Assembly (NCBI RefSeq): GCF_009761395.1
Contig: NZ_LEKN01000034.1
Span: 229,321 to 293,320, forward strand
Direction of reading: 5' to 3'
DNA length: 64,000 nucleotides
DNA from: Ursidibacter maritimus
Lineage (GTDB): Bacteria; Pseudomonadota; Gammaproteobacteria; Enterobacterales; Pasteurellaceae
Within the stretch, counting starts at the first letter, position 1; every line of letters begins with the position of its first letter. Below the pieces are notes generated by a model. The model searched no databases and was not told where the DNA came from. It worked only from the letters and a program-made list of their open reading frames with translations. Of the stretch, positions 37,096-49,374 are shown one piece after another. The position numbers and the translations under genes are program-made.

Positions 37096-39753
37096 TTAGG
37101 CATATAATGGATTAATACGATCTACGTTTAAACCGAACTTAGCAATTGCATCAGCAACCACTTTCGTTTCTACCGTACCTTCTTTCGCTAATTGTGACAA
37201 TGCTGCAACAACAACATAACGTGCATCTACTTCAAAATGTTCACGTAAGTTTTCACGACTATCTGAACGACCGAAACCGTCAGTACCTAACACATGGTAA
37301 TGTTTGCTTGGAACGTATGCACGAATTTGTTCTGCATATAGTTTCATATAGTCTGTTGATGCAACCGTTGGTAAGTCCGCTAATACTTGTGAAACATATG
37401 GTACTCGTGGAGTTTCTGTTGGATGTAATAAGTTCCAGCGAGCTGCATCTGCACCATCACGACCTAATTCGTTAAATGATGGCGCACTAAATACATCTGC
37501 AGTTACACCATAGTCATTTGCTAATATTTGTGCAGCTTCACGAACGTGGCGTAAGATTGCACCAGAACCTAACAACTGAACGTGTCCTTTGCCTTTACCT
37601 TCAACAGTTTCAAATTTATATAGACCTTTACGGATACCCTCTTCTGCACCTACTGGCATTGCTGGTTGGTCATAAATTTCATTTAATGTTGTGATGTAGT
37701 AAAACACATCTTCTTGTTTTTCACCATACATACGTTTAATACCGTCTTGTACGATAACCGCAACTTCAAATGCAAATGCTGGATCGTATGTTACACAGTT
37801 AGGAATCACACCAGCTTGAATATGGCTATGACCATCTTCGTGTTGTAAACCTTCACCATTTAAGGTTGTACGACCTGATGTACCACCGATCATAAAGCCG
37901 CGTGCTAATTGGTCACCTGCTAACCACATCATATCGCCTACACGTTGGAAACCAAACATTGAGTAGTAGATGAAGAATGGGATCATTGGTAAGTTATTTA
38001 CTGAGTAAGATGTTGCAGCAGCAACCCAAGATGCCGTTGCACCTAACTCATTGATACCTTCTTGTAATACTTGACCGTCTTTTGCTTCACGATAGTAAGC
38101 AACTAGATCGCGGTCTGATGGTACATAGTTTTGACCAAATGGGTTGTAAATACCGATTTGACGGAATAAACCTTCCATACCAAAAGTACGAGCTTCGTCA
38201 GCAATAATTGGTACAATTTGCTGGCCGATGTTTTTATCTTTTAATAAGGTATTCAATACACGAGAGAATGCCATTGTGGTTGAAATACCACGTGGTTGAG
38301 CATCAAGTAATGCTTGGAATTCTTCTAGTGCTGGCACTTTGAAATCTACGCTAAATTTCGGGCTACGTTTAGGCGTGTAGCCATTTAACGCTTGACGTCT
38401 TTCGTGTAAATATTTGTACTCTGGTGAACCTTCTGCAAATTTGATGTACTCTAACTTTTCAACTTGCTCATCAGTTAATGGTAGGTGGAAGTAGTCACGG
38501 AAACCTTTAAGGCTTTCGTATGACATTTTTTTCGATTGGTGTGCAGTATTTTTACTTTCAGCTTCAGGAATTTTATAACCTTTAACCATATGCGATAAAA
38601 TAACTACAGGTTTATCTGATTTCTGTGCTTTAGCAAACGCCGCAAACATTTTTTCTGAATCGTGACCACCACGACGTAAGTGCCAAATTTCATCATCAGT
38701 CATATCTGCAACTAATGCAGCAGTTTCTGGGTAACGACCAAAGAAGTGTTCACGAACGTAAGCACCATTTTTTGATTTGAACGTTAAGTAATCACCATCA
38801 ACCACTTCCATCATCAATTGAGCAAGTTTACCTGATGTGTCTTTAGCAAAGAGTTTATCCCAACCACTTCCCCATAATACTTTAATAACTTCCCAACCTG
38901 CACCGCTGAATAAGCCTTCTAATTCTTGAACGATTTTACCGTTACCGTTTACAGGGCCATCTAAGCGTTGTAAGTTACAGCTAATCACGAAAATTAAGTT
39001 ATTTAACTTCTCACGACCAGCAACCGTTAATGCACCTTTAGATTCGATTTCATCCATCTCACCATCGCCAAGGAACGCATATACTTTTTGATCTGCAGTA
39101 TCTTTTAAGCCGCGATTTTCCAAATATTTTAAGAAACGAGCTTGATAAATTGCATTAACAGGACCTAAACCCATAGATACTGTTGAGAATTGCCAAAATT
39201 CTGGCATTAATTTCGGGTGTGGGTAAGAAGATAAGCCATCTACGAAAGCTTCTTGACGGAAATTATCTAATTGCTCTTCCGTTAAACGACCTTCAATAAA
39301 TGCGCGAGCATAAATACCTGGTGCTGCGTGACCTTGAGAGAAAATTAAATCGCCACCGTTTTTATCTGTTGCAGCTTTAAAGAAATGGTTGTACCCCACT
39401 TCATACATTGTTGCTGCTGATTGGAAAGTTGAGATATGTCCGCCTAAATCCAAATCTTTCTTCTGGCTACGTAATACCATCGCAATCGCATTCCAACGTA
39501 CGGCTGAACGAATACGGCGTTCAATTTCTTTATCACCAGGGTAAGCAGGTTGTTCGTCCACAGAAATGGTATTTACATAATCAGTGGTCGTTCCCGTTGG
39601 TAATGAAACGCCTTTTAAACGTGCTTTATCAATAAGTTGCTCAACGATATATTGTGCACGTTCAATTCCTTCTTCACGAACTAATGAATCAAGTGCTTGT
39701 AACCAATCTTGTGTTTCGATTGGATCTACGTCATTACGTAAAATTTCTGACAT
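37096..39753 (-). CDS. aceE: Pyruvate dehydrogenase E1 component AceE
   Basis: Thiamine-diphosphate-dependent, homodimeric E1 that decarboxylates pyruvate and acetylates E2. The 885-residue length matches E. coli AceE (887). Clear motifs are SQGHAAPGIYARAFIEGRL, the thiamine diphosphate fold GDGEMDEIESKGALTVAGRE, GTSGRTTLNGEGLQHEDGHS near 640 and VLGTDGFGRSDSRENLREHFEVD near the end. First gene of the complex operon. The upstream 370-base region has an FNR-like site on its side. Confidence 0.97.
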   Translation of the reverse strand: MSEILRNDVDPIETQDWLQALDSLVREEGIERAQYIVEQLIDKARLKGVSLPTGTTTDYVNTISVDEQPAYPGDKEIERRIRSAVRWNAIAMVLRSQKKDLDLGGHISTFQSAATMYEVGYNHFFKAATDKNGGDLIFSQGHAAPGIYARAFIEGRLTEEQLDNFRQEAFVDGLSSYPHPKLMPEFWQFSTVSMGLGPVNAIYQARFLKYLENRGLKDTADQKVYAFLGDGEMDEIESKGALTVAGREKLNNLIFVISCNLQRLDGPVNGNGKIVQELEGLFSGAGWEVIKVLWGSGWDKLFAKDTSGKLAQLMMEVVDGDYLTFKSKNGAYVREHFFGRYPETAALVADMTDDEIWHLRRGGHDSEKMFAAFAKAQKSDKPVVILSHMVKGYKIPEAESKNTAHQSKKMSYESLKGFRDYFHLPLTDEQVEKLEYIKFAEGSPEYKYLHERRQALNGYTPKRSPKFSVDFKVPALEEFQALLDAQPRGISTTMAFSRVLNTLLKDKNIGQQIVPIIADEARTFGMEGLFRQIGIYNPFGQNYVPSDRDLVAYYREAKDGQVLQEGINELGATASWVAAATSYSVNNLPMIPFFIYYSMFGFQRVGDMMWLAGDQLARGFMIGGTSGRTTLNGEGLQHEDGHSHIQAGVIPNCVTYDPAFAFEVAVIVQDGIKRMYGEKQEDVFYYITTLNEIYDQPAMPVGAEEGIRKGLYKFETVEGKGKGHVQLLGSGAILRHVREAAQILANDYGVTADVFSAPSFNELGRDGADAARWNLLHPTETPRVPYVSQVLADLPTVASTDYMKLYAEQIRAYVPSKHYHVLGTDGFGRSDSRENLREHFEVDARYVVVAALSQLAKEGTVETKVVADAIAKFGLNVDRINPLYA

Positions 39754-40123
39754 AGTCTTTTCCTTTTATGTGAGTTAAATAATAAAACATAAGCCAATAA
39801 TGACTTATTCGTTTGCTAAAATATTAAACAAAAACCAACAATGATATTTGCTTTAGATCAAAAAACTATAAGAATCCTCTGTTTCATCTTAAGCAAACAC
39901 CATCACTAGTTATTGTTATCTACTTGATTTTTAAAAACTTTTTAAAGTTATTAAAAAAGTGTAGATAAATTTTCGCTCAAGATAGCAAAATCTACCTATT
40001 TTGTCTATTTTTACCTAGAAACATTAGTGATAAAGGGTTCAGGTATAAGCACTTTTTTTAAAGCAACCGTTTGCCTTTTATGGTATGCTTACAGGCATTA
40101 TTTTGACTTAAAGGTTTAGAAAA
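39754..40123. promoter_or_regulatory. Divergent control region of aceE and purE
   Basis: This 370-base A+T-rich gap has no gene that I can see. On the aceE side, TTGCT-TTAG-ATCAA (39848-39861) matches the FNR consensus TTGAT-N4-ATCAA with two differences. On the purE side, AAGCAACCGTTTGCCT (40061-40076) matches the PurR palindrome at 13 of 16 positions and lies 47 bases before the purE start. TATGGT (40079-40084) or TATGCT (40084-40089) could be the purE -10 box. Both regulators are known to act on these operons in E. coli. Confidence 0.6.
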
Positions 40124-40618
40124 ATGAAAAAAGCTGAAATTGCAATTGTAATGGGTTCAAAAAGTGATTGGGCAACAATGTCAGAAGCGGTGCAAATCTT
40201 AGAAAATTTTGCAATTCCCTACCATGTTGAAGTGGTTTCTGCACACAGAACACCAGATAAACTTTTCTCATTTGCAGAAGGTGCCGAACAGAATGGTTAC
40301 AAGGTCATTATTGCAGGGGCTGGCGGTGCAGCACATTTACCAGGAATGATTGCAGCTAAAACAATTGTGCCAGTATTAGGTGTGCCAGTAAAAAGCTCAA
40401 TGTTAAGTGGTGTAGATAGCCTCTATTCTATCGTACAAATGCCAAAAGGTATTCCAGTTGGTACATTAGCTATTGGTCCAGCAGGAGCTGCTAATGCAGG
40501 ATTATTGGCTGCTCAAATTCTTGCTGCCTTTGACCCTGAACTTGCACAAAAACTTCATCAATTCCGCCAACAACAAACACAAAGCGTGTTGGATAATCCA
40601 GATCCTAGAGTTGAATAG
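40124..40618 (+). CDS. purE: N5-carboxyaminoimidazole ribonucleotide mutase PurE
   Basis: Class I PurE converts N5-CAIR to CAIR in purine synthesis. The 164-residue product has the substrate loop [22 protein letters not shown] with the catalytic histidine region, and [15 protein letters not shown] PurR-like site precedes it. Its usual partner purK is in the same direction, but an asparaginase gene is inserted between them, 10 bases after purE. Confidence 0.96.
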   Translation: MKKAEIAIVMGSKSDWATMSEAVQILENFAIPYHVEVVSAHRTPDKLFSFAEGAEQNGYKVIIAGAGGAAHLPGMIAAKTIVPVLGVPVKSSMLSGVDSLYSIVQMPKGIPVGTLAIGPAGAANAGLLAAQILAAFDPELAQKLHQFRQQQTQSVLDNPDPRVE

Positions 40619-40628
40619 GTTATCATAA

Positions 40629-41594
40629 ATGGCAAAGAAATTACTGATTCTGCATACAGGCGGTACAATTTCAATGAGTGAAGGGGAAGATGGGAAAGTT
40701 TCCCCTTCAGATAAAAATCCATTAGTTGCCGCATTGGATAAACTTAACCACCCAGCAAAACTCTACCAAGAATCTTTGCTGAATGTCCCTTCTCCTCATA
40801 TCACATTAGATCACTGGCAGATATTAAAAGAGCGTATTGAACACGCAGTCCAAGCAGAACAATTTGATGGTATTGTGATCACACACGGTACAGATACACT
40901 TGAAGAAACCGCTTACTTTCTTGATTTAGCCTTAAATACCAAAGTGCCTGTTGCGATCACTGGAGCTATGCGTTCAAGTAATGAACTAGGTGCAGACGGC
41001 TTAATCAACTTACAAAGTGCTATTTTAGTTGCCCTTTCTGACGAAAGCCAAAATAAAGGCGTTCTCGTGGTAATGAATGATGAAATTCACCACGCTAAAT
41101 TTGTAACTAAAACACACACAACGAATGTGGCTACATTCCAAACACCGACATTTGGACCTTGTGGCTTAGTCACCAAAAACCAAGTGATTTACTTTCAACA
41201 TCTTTCACAATATGAACATTTCCCAATCGAACGTTTAACGAAACGTAATGTTCAGCTTGTCAAAGCCTATGTTGAAATGGATAGTTTTTTACTCGAACAA
41301 CTGGCACAGCATCAATGTGATGGGGTTGTAATTGAAGCACTTGGTGCGGGAAATTTGCCGCCATCTTGCTTATCAGGAGTGAAAAAGCTCTTAGATGCAA
41401 ACATTCCTGTCGTACTCGTTTCTCGAGCGTTTAACGGAATTACCCAAGATGTCTATGATTATCTTGGCGGTGGTAAACAACTCAAACAACAAGGTATTAT
41501 TTTTACCAAAGGGTTAAGCGGACAAAAAGCCAGAATTAAGCTATTGGTGCTGCTCAATCAATCATTAGCTCAACCTTTGGCTAACTATTTTTAA
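40629..41594 (+). CDS. ansA: Cytoplasmic-type L-asparaginase
   Basis: Hydrolyses asparagine to aspartate and ammonia. The 321-residue protein has no signal peptide, pointing to the cytoplasmic type I group. The two catalytic threonine motifs are seen: LILHTGGTISM at the N-terminus and GIVITHGTDTLEETAYFL near 80, followed by VPVAITGAMRSSNELGADG. It starts 10 bases after purE and is followed at 96 bases by purK, so it may be transcribed with the purine genes; aspartate it releases is a purine-pathway substrate. Confidence 0.9.
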   Translation: MAKKLLILHTGGTISMSEGEDGKVSPSDKNPLVAALDKLNHPAKLYQESLLNVPSPHITLDHWQILKERIEHAVQAEQFDGIVITHGTDTLEETAYFLDLALNTKVPVAITGAMRSSNELGADGLINLQSAILVALSDESQNKGVLVVMNDEIHHAKFVTKTHTTNVATFQTPTFGPCGLVTKNQVIYFQHLSQYEHFPIERLTKRNVQLVKAYVEMDSFLLEQLAQHQCDGVVIEALGAGNLPPSCLSGVKKLLDANIPVVLVSRAFNGITQDVYDYLGGGKQLKQQGIIFTKGLSGQKARIKLLVLLNQSLAQPLANYF

Positions 41595-41690
41595 CTTGAA
41601 ACATATTGAAGATCTACAAGCGGTTAGATTTATTCAAATTTTTGCAAAAAAATGGAACAAACCCACCGCTTAAAACAATGAGAAATAACA

Positions 41691-42779
41691 ATGCAAAAAA
41701 GTATTACTTACCCAACTGTATATGTATTAGGAAATGGACAACTCGGCAGAATGCTTCGCTACGCTGGAGCACCTTTAGATATTGACGTACGTCCATTAGC
41801 CTTTGATGCCCCTGTTTTCGATATTGAACCTAATAGTTTAATTACCGCAGAAATTGAACGTTGGGCAGACACGCCACTCACGCAATTACTCGGCAACCAT
41901 CAAAACTTTGTGAATTTATCGGTCTTTGGACGTTTAGCTGACCGCTTAACGCAAAAGTCTTTGCTCGATCAATTACAACTTTCTACTTCGCCTTGGCAAT
42001 TACTAGAATCACCAGAGCAATGGAAACAGGTTTTCACCAATATAGGCGAAAAAGTTGTCGTCAAACGCCGTACTGGTGGTTATGACGGGCGTGGGCAATG
42101 GATTGTGACCGCTGACAATATTGATCAGATCACCCCTGATCTTTTCGGTGACGTCATTGCAGAAAAATTTATCCCATTTGATGGCGAAGTTTCTCTTGTA
42201 GGTGCTCGTTTCCGTAACGGTGAAACACGTTTTTATCCTGTCACACACAACCTACAACAAAATGGTATTTTACGTTACAGCGTAATGAACCTAGCGTTAC
42301 CAAACCAACAAATTTTCCAACAACAAGCTGAGAAAATGTTGTCTGCAATTATGAATGAGCTTGATTATGTTGGCGTAATGGCAATGGAATGTTTTGTGGT
42401 TGGCGATAAACTGCTTATCAATGAACTTGCCCCTCGCGTACATAATAGCGGACACTGGACACAGTTAGGCTGTTCTATTAGCCAATTTGAATTACATCTT
42501 CGTGCATTATTAGATCTACCAACACCCGTTTTAACGCCTATCGCACCAAGTGCGATGATAAACCTAATCGGCATTGAACATAACAATGAGTGGTTAAGCG
42601 TGCCATTTAGCCAACTTCATTGGTATGGAAAAGAAGTCAGAGCAGGCAGAAAAGTGGGACATATCAACTTATGCCATACAGATAAAACCCAACTTGCTCA
42701 TTATCTGAAAGAATTTAAACCACTTCTAACTGATGATTTCCAATCGGGGTTAGAATGGGCGTTAGGTAAAATAGAGTAA
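41691..42779 (+). CDS. purK: N5-carboxyaminoimidazole ribonucleotide synthase PurK
   Basis: ATP-grasp enzyme that carboxylates aminoimidazole ribonucleotide with bicarbonate. The 362-residue product starts with TVYVLGNGQLGRMLRYAG and has KRRTGGYDGRGQW, AEKFIPFDGEVSLVGAR, and the metal/ATP site ECFVVGDKLLINELAPRVHNSGHWT. The 96-base gap after the asparaginase gene carries a poorly matched uptake-sequence pair. It is convergent with lysS, sharing a palindromic terminator. Confidence 0.95.
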   Translation: MQKSITYPTVYVLGNGQLGRMLRYAGAPLDIDVRPLAFDAPVFDIEPNSLITAEIERWADTPLTQLLGNHQNFVNLSVFGRLADRLTQKSLLDQLQLSTSPWQLLESPEQWKQVFTNIGEKVVVKRRTGGYDGRGQWIVTADNIDQITPDLFGDVIAEKFIPFDGEVSLVGARFRNGETRFYPVTHNLQQNGILRYSVMNLALPNQQIFQQQAEKMLSAIMNELDYVGVMAMECFVVGDKLLINELAPRVHNSGHWTQLGCSISQFELHLRALLDLPTPVLTPIAPSAMINLIGIEHNNEWLSVPFSQLHWYGKEVRAGRKVGHINLCHTDKTQLAHYLKEFKPLLTDDFQSGLEWALGKIE

Positions 42780-42812
42780 TAGACTTATTTAGTATTAAAG
42801 GAAAAAAGTAAA

Positions 42813-42842
42813 GGTGTAATGGATAACGTTGTCCATTACACC
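42813..42842. terminator. 30-base near-perfect palindrome between convergent purK and lysS
   Basis: GGTGTAATGGA (42813-42823) and TCCATTACACC (42832-42842) pair fully, and the inner TAACGTTG can also pair with one G-U. A-rich DNA on the left gives a U-rich tail for the leftward lysS transcript. The arms resemble those between metX and metK. Confidence 0.75.
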
Positions 42843-42852
42843 TAAATTAAAA

Positions 42853-44355
42853 TTACTTCTGACGCATTGCTGGGAATAAAATCACATCACGAATAGATGG
42901 TGCGTTTGCAAAAATCATTGCTAAACGGTCAATACCTAGACCTTCACCTGCTGTTGGTGGTAAGCCGTGTTCTAATGCAACCACAAAGTCATCATCGTAG
43001 AACATTGCCTCATCATCCCCTGCTTCTTTTGCTTCTACTTGAGCTTGGAAACGTTCAGCTTGGTCTTCAGCATCATTTAATTCTGAGAAACCATTACCAA
43101 TTTCACGTCCGCCAATAAAAAGCTCAAAGCGATCAGTAACATCAGGGTTCTCATCATTACGGCGTGCCAATGGAGAAATTTCTGCAGGGTGAGCCATTAA
43201 GAAGGTCGGTTGAATCAGTTGATGTTCTGCCACTTCTTCGAAAATAGCATTAACAACTGAACCTAGTCCCCACGATTTTTGGATTTCGATATGTAATCCT
43301 TTTGCAATCGCAACGGCTTTATCAAAATCGTGTAAATCTTCCAAGCTAATACCATTACCATATTTCACGATAGCATCATGCATTGTGATACGCTCAAACG
43401 GTTTACCGAAGTCAAAGACATATTCACCGTAAGGCACATCTGTTGTCCCTAAAATATCTAATGCTAAACGGCGTAATAATTCTTCTGTGTTATCCATTAA
43501 GTCGTGATAGTCTGCATAGGCTTGATAGTATTCGATCATTGTAAATTCAGGGTTATGACGAACAGAAACACCTTCATTACGGAAGTTACGATTTAATTCA
43601 AATACACGCTCAAACCCACCCACAACTAAACGTTTTAAATACAGTTCTGGTGCGATACGTAGATACATATCTACATCAAGCGCATTATGATGTGTAATAA
43701 ACGGTTTAGCCGCTGCACCGCCTGGGATAACTTGTAACATTGGCGTTTCAACTTCAATAAACCCTTTTTCAAGGAAGAATTGACGAATACCCGATACCAC
43801 TTTTGAACGGATAACAAAAGTACGGCGAGATTCTTCATTCGCAATAAGATCTAAATAACGCTGACGATAACGTGTTTCTTGATCTGTTAAGCCTTTATGT
43901 TTATCTGGTAATGGACGAAGTGCCTTAGTTAATAGTTCAAATTCAGTTGCACGAACTGTTAATTCACCTGTTTTGGTTTTAAATAATGTCCCTTTAACAC
44001 CCACGATATCGCCTAAATCAAGCATTGAGATAGTATTTTCATATTCTCCTTCCGCTAAATTATCACGAGCTACGTATAGTTGAATTTTATCGCTTACATC
44101 CTGAATGGTAATAAATGTTGCTTTCCCCATTGCACGACGTAGCATAATACGCCCTGCAACTACCGCTTGAATTTCTTTGGCTTTTAACTCTTCACCCTCT
44201 ACATCATCATATTTTTGATGAAGATCCTGAGCTAAATCTTCACGACGGAAAGTATTAGGGAATGGATTTCCTCTTTGACGTAATTGAGTTAATTTCTCAC
44301 GGCGAGCTAACATTTCGCCATTCAAATCAAGTTCTTGGTTTTCTTGTTCAGACAT
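42853..44355 (-). CDS. lysS: Lysyl-tRNA synthetase, class II
   Basis: Charges tRNA-Lys. The 500-residue protein has an N-terminal OB-fold anticodon-binding domain ([21 protein letters not shown]) and a class II catalytic domain: motif 1 near [15 protein letters not shown], motif 2 [20 protein letters not shown] near 270, and motif 3 [20 protein letters not shown] at the C-terminus. A single gene with its own start; gyrB lies upstream on the same strand but ends in a strong terminator. Confidence 0.97.
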   Translation of the reverse strand: MSEQENQELDLNGEMLARREKLTQLRQRGNPFPNTFRREDLAQDLHQKYDDVEGEELKAKEIQAVVAGRIMLRRAMGKATFITIQDVSDKIQLYVARDNLAEGEYENTISMLDLGDIVGVKGTLFKTKTGELTVRATEFELLTKALRPLPDKHKGLTDQETRYRQRYLDLIANEESRRTFVIRSKVVSGIRQFFLEKGFIEVETPMLQVIPGGAAAKPFITHHNALDVDMYLRIAPELYLKRLVVGGFERVFELNRNFRNEGVSVRHNPEFTMIEYYQAYADYHDLMDNTEELLRRLALDILGTTDVPYGEYVFDFGKPFERITMHDAIVKYGNGISLEDLHDFDKAVAIAKGLHIEIQKSWGLGSVVNAIFEEVAEHQLIQPTFLMAHPAEISPLARRNDENPDVTDRFELFIGGREIGNGFSELNDAEDQAERFQAQVEAKEAGDDEAMFYDDDFVVALEHGLPPTAGEGLGIDRLAMIFANAPSIRDVILFPAMRQK

Positions 44356-44468
44356 TTTATTACCTTAATTTAAAAAGAATTCAGTTCATTTAAAGCTAGA
44401 GATTATAAGGGATTTTATTACTTTTTGGTAGAAAGTAAGCGGTAAGATAGTAAAGATTTTTTACAAAA

Positions 44469-44490
44469 AAGCCCCAAATATCTGGGGCTT
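44469..44490 (-). terminator. Terminator of gyrB
   Basis: On the minus strand AAGCCCCA, 6-base loop, TGGGGCTT, then TTTTGTAAAAAA. A G+C-rich stem with U-run 16 bases after the gyrB stop. A weak uptake-sequence copy lies just beyond. Confidence 0.92.
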
Positions 44491-44506
44491 GATAGAGAAT
44501 TAAAAA

Positions 44507-46951
<2,445 letters not shown>

Positions 46952-47127
46952 TCATCTAAAAACTGGCTCGGTAAAATACCGAAAATTAGGCGAGATTATA
47001 GCAGAAAAATAGGGAGTTGGGGAAAATGATTAGTAAGGAATAATTTTAAAGATTAAATTGCAAAATAAGGTGAGTTACGCCCAATTTGTAAAAAATTACC
47101 GTAAACTCACCGCTTATTTAGGGAATG

Positions 47128-48048
47128 TTATTCCACTTGGAATAGAAATGGATTGATACCACTTTTCGCTAACCCTTTTTGTTCCATTTCGGCATCCAAA
47201 AAGAGTGTCGCTAGGTCATCTGCAACAGGCTCTGTATGCGGATCCTTCTCTTGATACATAGCTTTGAGATAGCTTTCGCAATCGCCACAACTTTCCGCTT
47301 TTACTGCTGCTTCCTCGCTATCTAAACTCCAGTACTCTAATTTTCCTGTTTGCTCACAGTTACTGCATTTAACTCTCACCATATTCCACTCACTCTCGCA
47401 TAAAGAGCAGTGTAAATAACGTAACCCTTGAGTATCCCCAAAATGAATCACGCTCGCTACAGGGGCAGAATCACATACTGGGCAAGTGTGTCGTGCTTCA
47501 CCGTATTCTGTTTGTACATTGCGTGGTAGCTGTTGTGCTAATTGAACCCAATAGAGCGACAATGCAGCCCACAAAAACACGGCTTTATCAGCCCCAACTT
47601 CTTCATAACGTTCATTAAGAAGATGATCGGCCAAGTTATCCAATTCCGAGATAGATGCTTTTTCTAACCATTCTAACGTTGCTTGAATAGCACCTTCCGT
47701 TTGTGGTTTTAAAATCTCAATTAAAGCAAGGAGAATATGCTGCCATTCCGCTGAACGTTTAAAAAACTTAGCGTTTAAAGCTTTCTGAGATTGATTTTGA
47801 GCTAAAGAAGCGGTCAATTCTTGCGAAATATTAGCAATCGGCAAATGCTCAAGTAAGGATAATTGAGCATCAACAATGTTTGCCACAAATAATAAATAAT
47901 CACCAAAAGGGTTATCTTCCGCTAGCTGACGTAATCTTTTTGCTCTGCGTTGATATAAATTTTTAGGATTTGCAAAAAGTAACGCTGGGCTATGAAAAGA
48001 ACTAGCGGCTTGCTTAATTTCTGTGTCAGGAAGAATTCGGATACTCAT
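47128..48048 (-). CDS. fdhE: Formate dehydrogenase accessory protein FdhE
   Basis: Cytoplasmic iron-binding factor needed to mature the molybdenum/selenium formate dehydrogenases. The 306-residue product has four CxxC motifs in the C-terminal half (CPVC near 189, then CSLC, CSNC, CGDC) in the order typical for FdhE, after the N-terminal [20 protein letters not shown] block. No fdh structural genes are in view. Its presence with moaACDE and moeB shows that the cell makes molybdoenzymes. An uptake-sequence pair, one arm damaged, follows the gene. Confidence 0.94.
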   Translation of the reverse strand: MSIRILPDTEIKQAASSFHSPALLFANPKNLYQRRAKRLRQLAEDNPFGDYLLFVANIVDAQLSLLEHLPIANISQELTASLAQNQSQKALNAKFFKRSAEWQHILLALIEILKPQTEGAIQATLEWLEKASISELDNLADHLLNERYEEVGADKAVFLWAALSLYWVQLAQQLPRNVQTEYGEARHTCPVCDSAPVASVIHFGDTQGLRYLHCSLCESEWNMVRVKCSNCEQTGKLEYWSLDSEEAAVKAESCGDCESYLKAMYQEKDPHTEPVADDLATLFLDAEMEQKGLAKSGINPFLFQVE

Positions 48049-48166
48049 AACGACTCTCTTTAAATAAAATAGCTTGTTATTCTACCCAAAAGCCGAGAAG
48101 CAATAAAGCGGTTAGATTGGTAAATCTTTTTACATATCTTGCCGCTTACTGATTATTTTTCATAAA

Positions 48167-48209
48167 TGTGAAATATCTCACAGTTTATTGTCAATAAGTT
48201 AGGTATAGT
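48167..48209 (+). promoter_or_regulatory. afuABC promoter with class II CRP site
   Basis: A perfect CRP palindrome TGTGA-AATATC-TCACA spans 48167-48182 (centre 48174.5). A -10 box TATAGT lies at 48204-48209, predicting a start at about 48216, so CRP sits at -41.5. No good -35 box is present. Same geometry as the mglB promoter. Confidence 0.85.
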
Positions 48210-48242
48210 GAAAGTAATTTTTTCAATCAACAGGATTATCAG

Positions 48243-49277
48243 ATGAAATTGAAAACCCTAACACTGACTTTATCTGCACTTTTATTCGGTGCAACCCTAT
48301 CTTCAACTGTCAATGCTGAAGGTCGCCTCGTTGTTTATTGTAGTGCAACAAACTTAATGTGCGAACAAGAAACCCAAGCCTTTGCAAAGAAACACGATGT
48401 TAAAGTCTCTTTTATTCGTAACGGTTCTGGTAGCACCTTAGCAAAAGTCGAAGCAGAAAAAAATAATCCACAAGCAGATGTATGGTATGGTGGAACATTC
48501 GATCCGCAATCTCAAGCAGGCGAAATGGGGCTACTTCAAGCTTATCAATCGCCTAACTTAGAACAAATCATTGAAAAATTTAGAGACCCTGCCAAAGTAA
48601 AAGGTAATTATACTTCGGCAATTTATATGGGTATTCTTGGGTTTGGAGTAAATACTGATCGTATTAAAAAACTTGGTTTAGAAAAAGCACCAAGTTCTTG
48701 GGAAGATCTACTTGATCCCCGTTTAGCCGGAGAAATCCAAATTGCTGACCCACAAAGTTCTGGCACAGCCTATACGGCGATTGCCACTTTTGTACAACTT
48801 TGGGGTGAAGAAAAAGCCTTCGATTATTTCAAAAAATTACATAAAAACATTTCTCAATATACCAAATCGGGTATTACCCCTTCTCGCAACGCGGCAAGAG
48901 GTGAAACCGCTATCGGTATTGGGTTCTTACACGACTATTCGGTAGAGAAGAAAAATGGTGCACCATTAGAGCTTATCGTGCCAAGCGAAGGTACTGGCTA
49001 TGAATTAGGTGGTGTGAGTATCTTAAAAGGTGCAAGAAACGTGGATAACGCCAAATTCTTTGTTGATTGGGCATTGTCAAAAGAAGCGCAAGAGCTTTCT
49101 TGGCAAAAAGGGGACTCATTCCAAGTGCTAACCAACACAACTGCAGAAGCTTCACCTTATTCACTTAACCCGAAAGAATTAAAATTGATTGACTATGATT
49201 TCGAAAAATACGGTTCTTCCGATGAGCGTAAACGCTTAATTGAAAAATGGGTTAATCAAGTAAAATTAGCCAAATAA
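48243..49277 (+). CDS. afuA: ABC transporter periplasmic binding protein AfuA (sugar-phosphate type)
   Basis: Periplasmic receptor. The 344-residue precursor has a 25-residue signal peptide (cut after TVNA) and then GRLVVYCSATNLMCEQET, FIRNGSGSTLAKVEAE, NPQADVWYGGTFDPQSQAGE, IADPQSSGTAYTAIATFVQL, IGIGFLHDYSVEK and EGTGYELGGVSIL. It closely resembles A. pleuropneumoniae AfuA as I recall it, first named for ferric uptake but shown to bind hexose-6-phosphates; the HD and E-G-T-G-Y-E segments form that site. The CRP promoter fits sugar-phosphate uptake better than iron. Followed by a hairpin and afuB. Confidence 0.9.
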   Translation: MKLKTLTLTLSALLFGATLSSTVNAEGRLVVYCSATNLMCEQETQAFAKKHDVKVSFIRNGSGSTLAKVEAEKNNPQADVWYGGTFDPQSQAGEMGLLQAYQSPNLEQIIEKFRDPAKVKGNYTSAIYMGILGFGVNTDRIKKLGLEKAPSSWEDLLDPRLAGEIQIADPQSSGTAYTAIATFVQLWGEEKAFDYFKKLHKNISQYTKSGITPSRNAARGETAIGIGFLHDYSVEKKNGAPLELIVPSEGTGYELGGVSILKGARNVDNAKFFVDWALSKEAQELSWQKGDSFQVLTNTTAEASPYSLNPKELKLIDYDFEKYGSSDERKRLIEKWVNQVKLAK

Positions 49278-49301
49278 TTTCTTTTCTCTTTTCTTTTTTA
49301 G

Positions 49302-49323
49302 CCTTCCCTTGCATAAGGGAAGG
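49302..49323 (+). terminator. Intercistronic hairpin between afuA and afuB
   Basis: CCTTCCCTT (49302-49310), GCAT, AAGGGAAGG (49315-49323): a perfect 9-bp stem with tetraloop, 25 bases after the afuA stop. The 3' tail is only moderately U-rich (TATCTTCT), so it is more likely a message-end protector or partial terminator than a full stop. Confidence 0.8.
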
Positions 49324-49374
49324 TATCTTCTAAATAGAAAGCCTGTTGTACAAAAATGATTTTTGTGAGGTGTT

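Noticed and set aside
37146..37475. His- and Leu-rich open frame antisense to aceE
   Set aside because: Its composition reflects the complement of aceE codons, with no ribosome site or family match.
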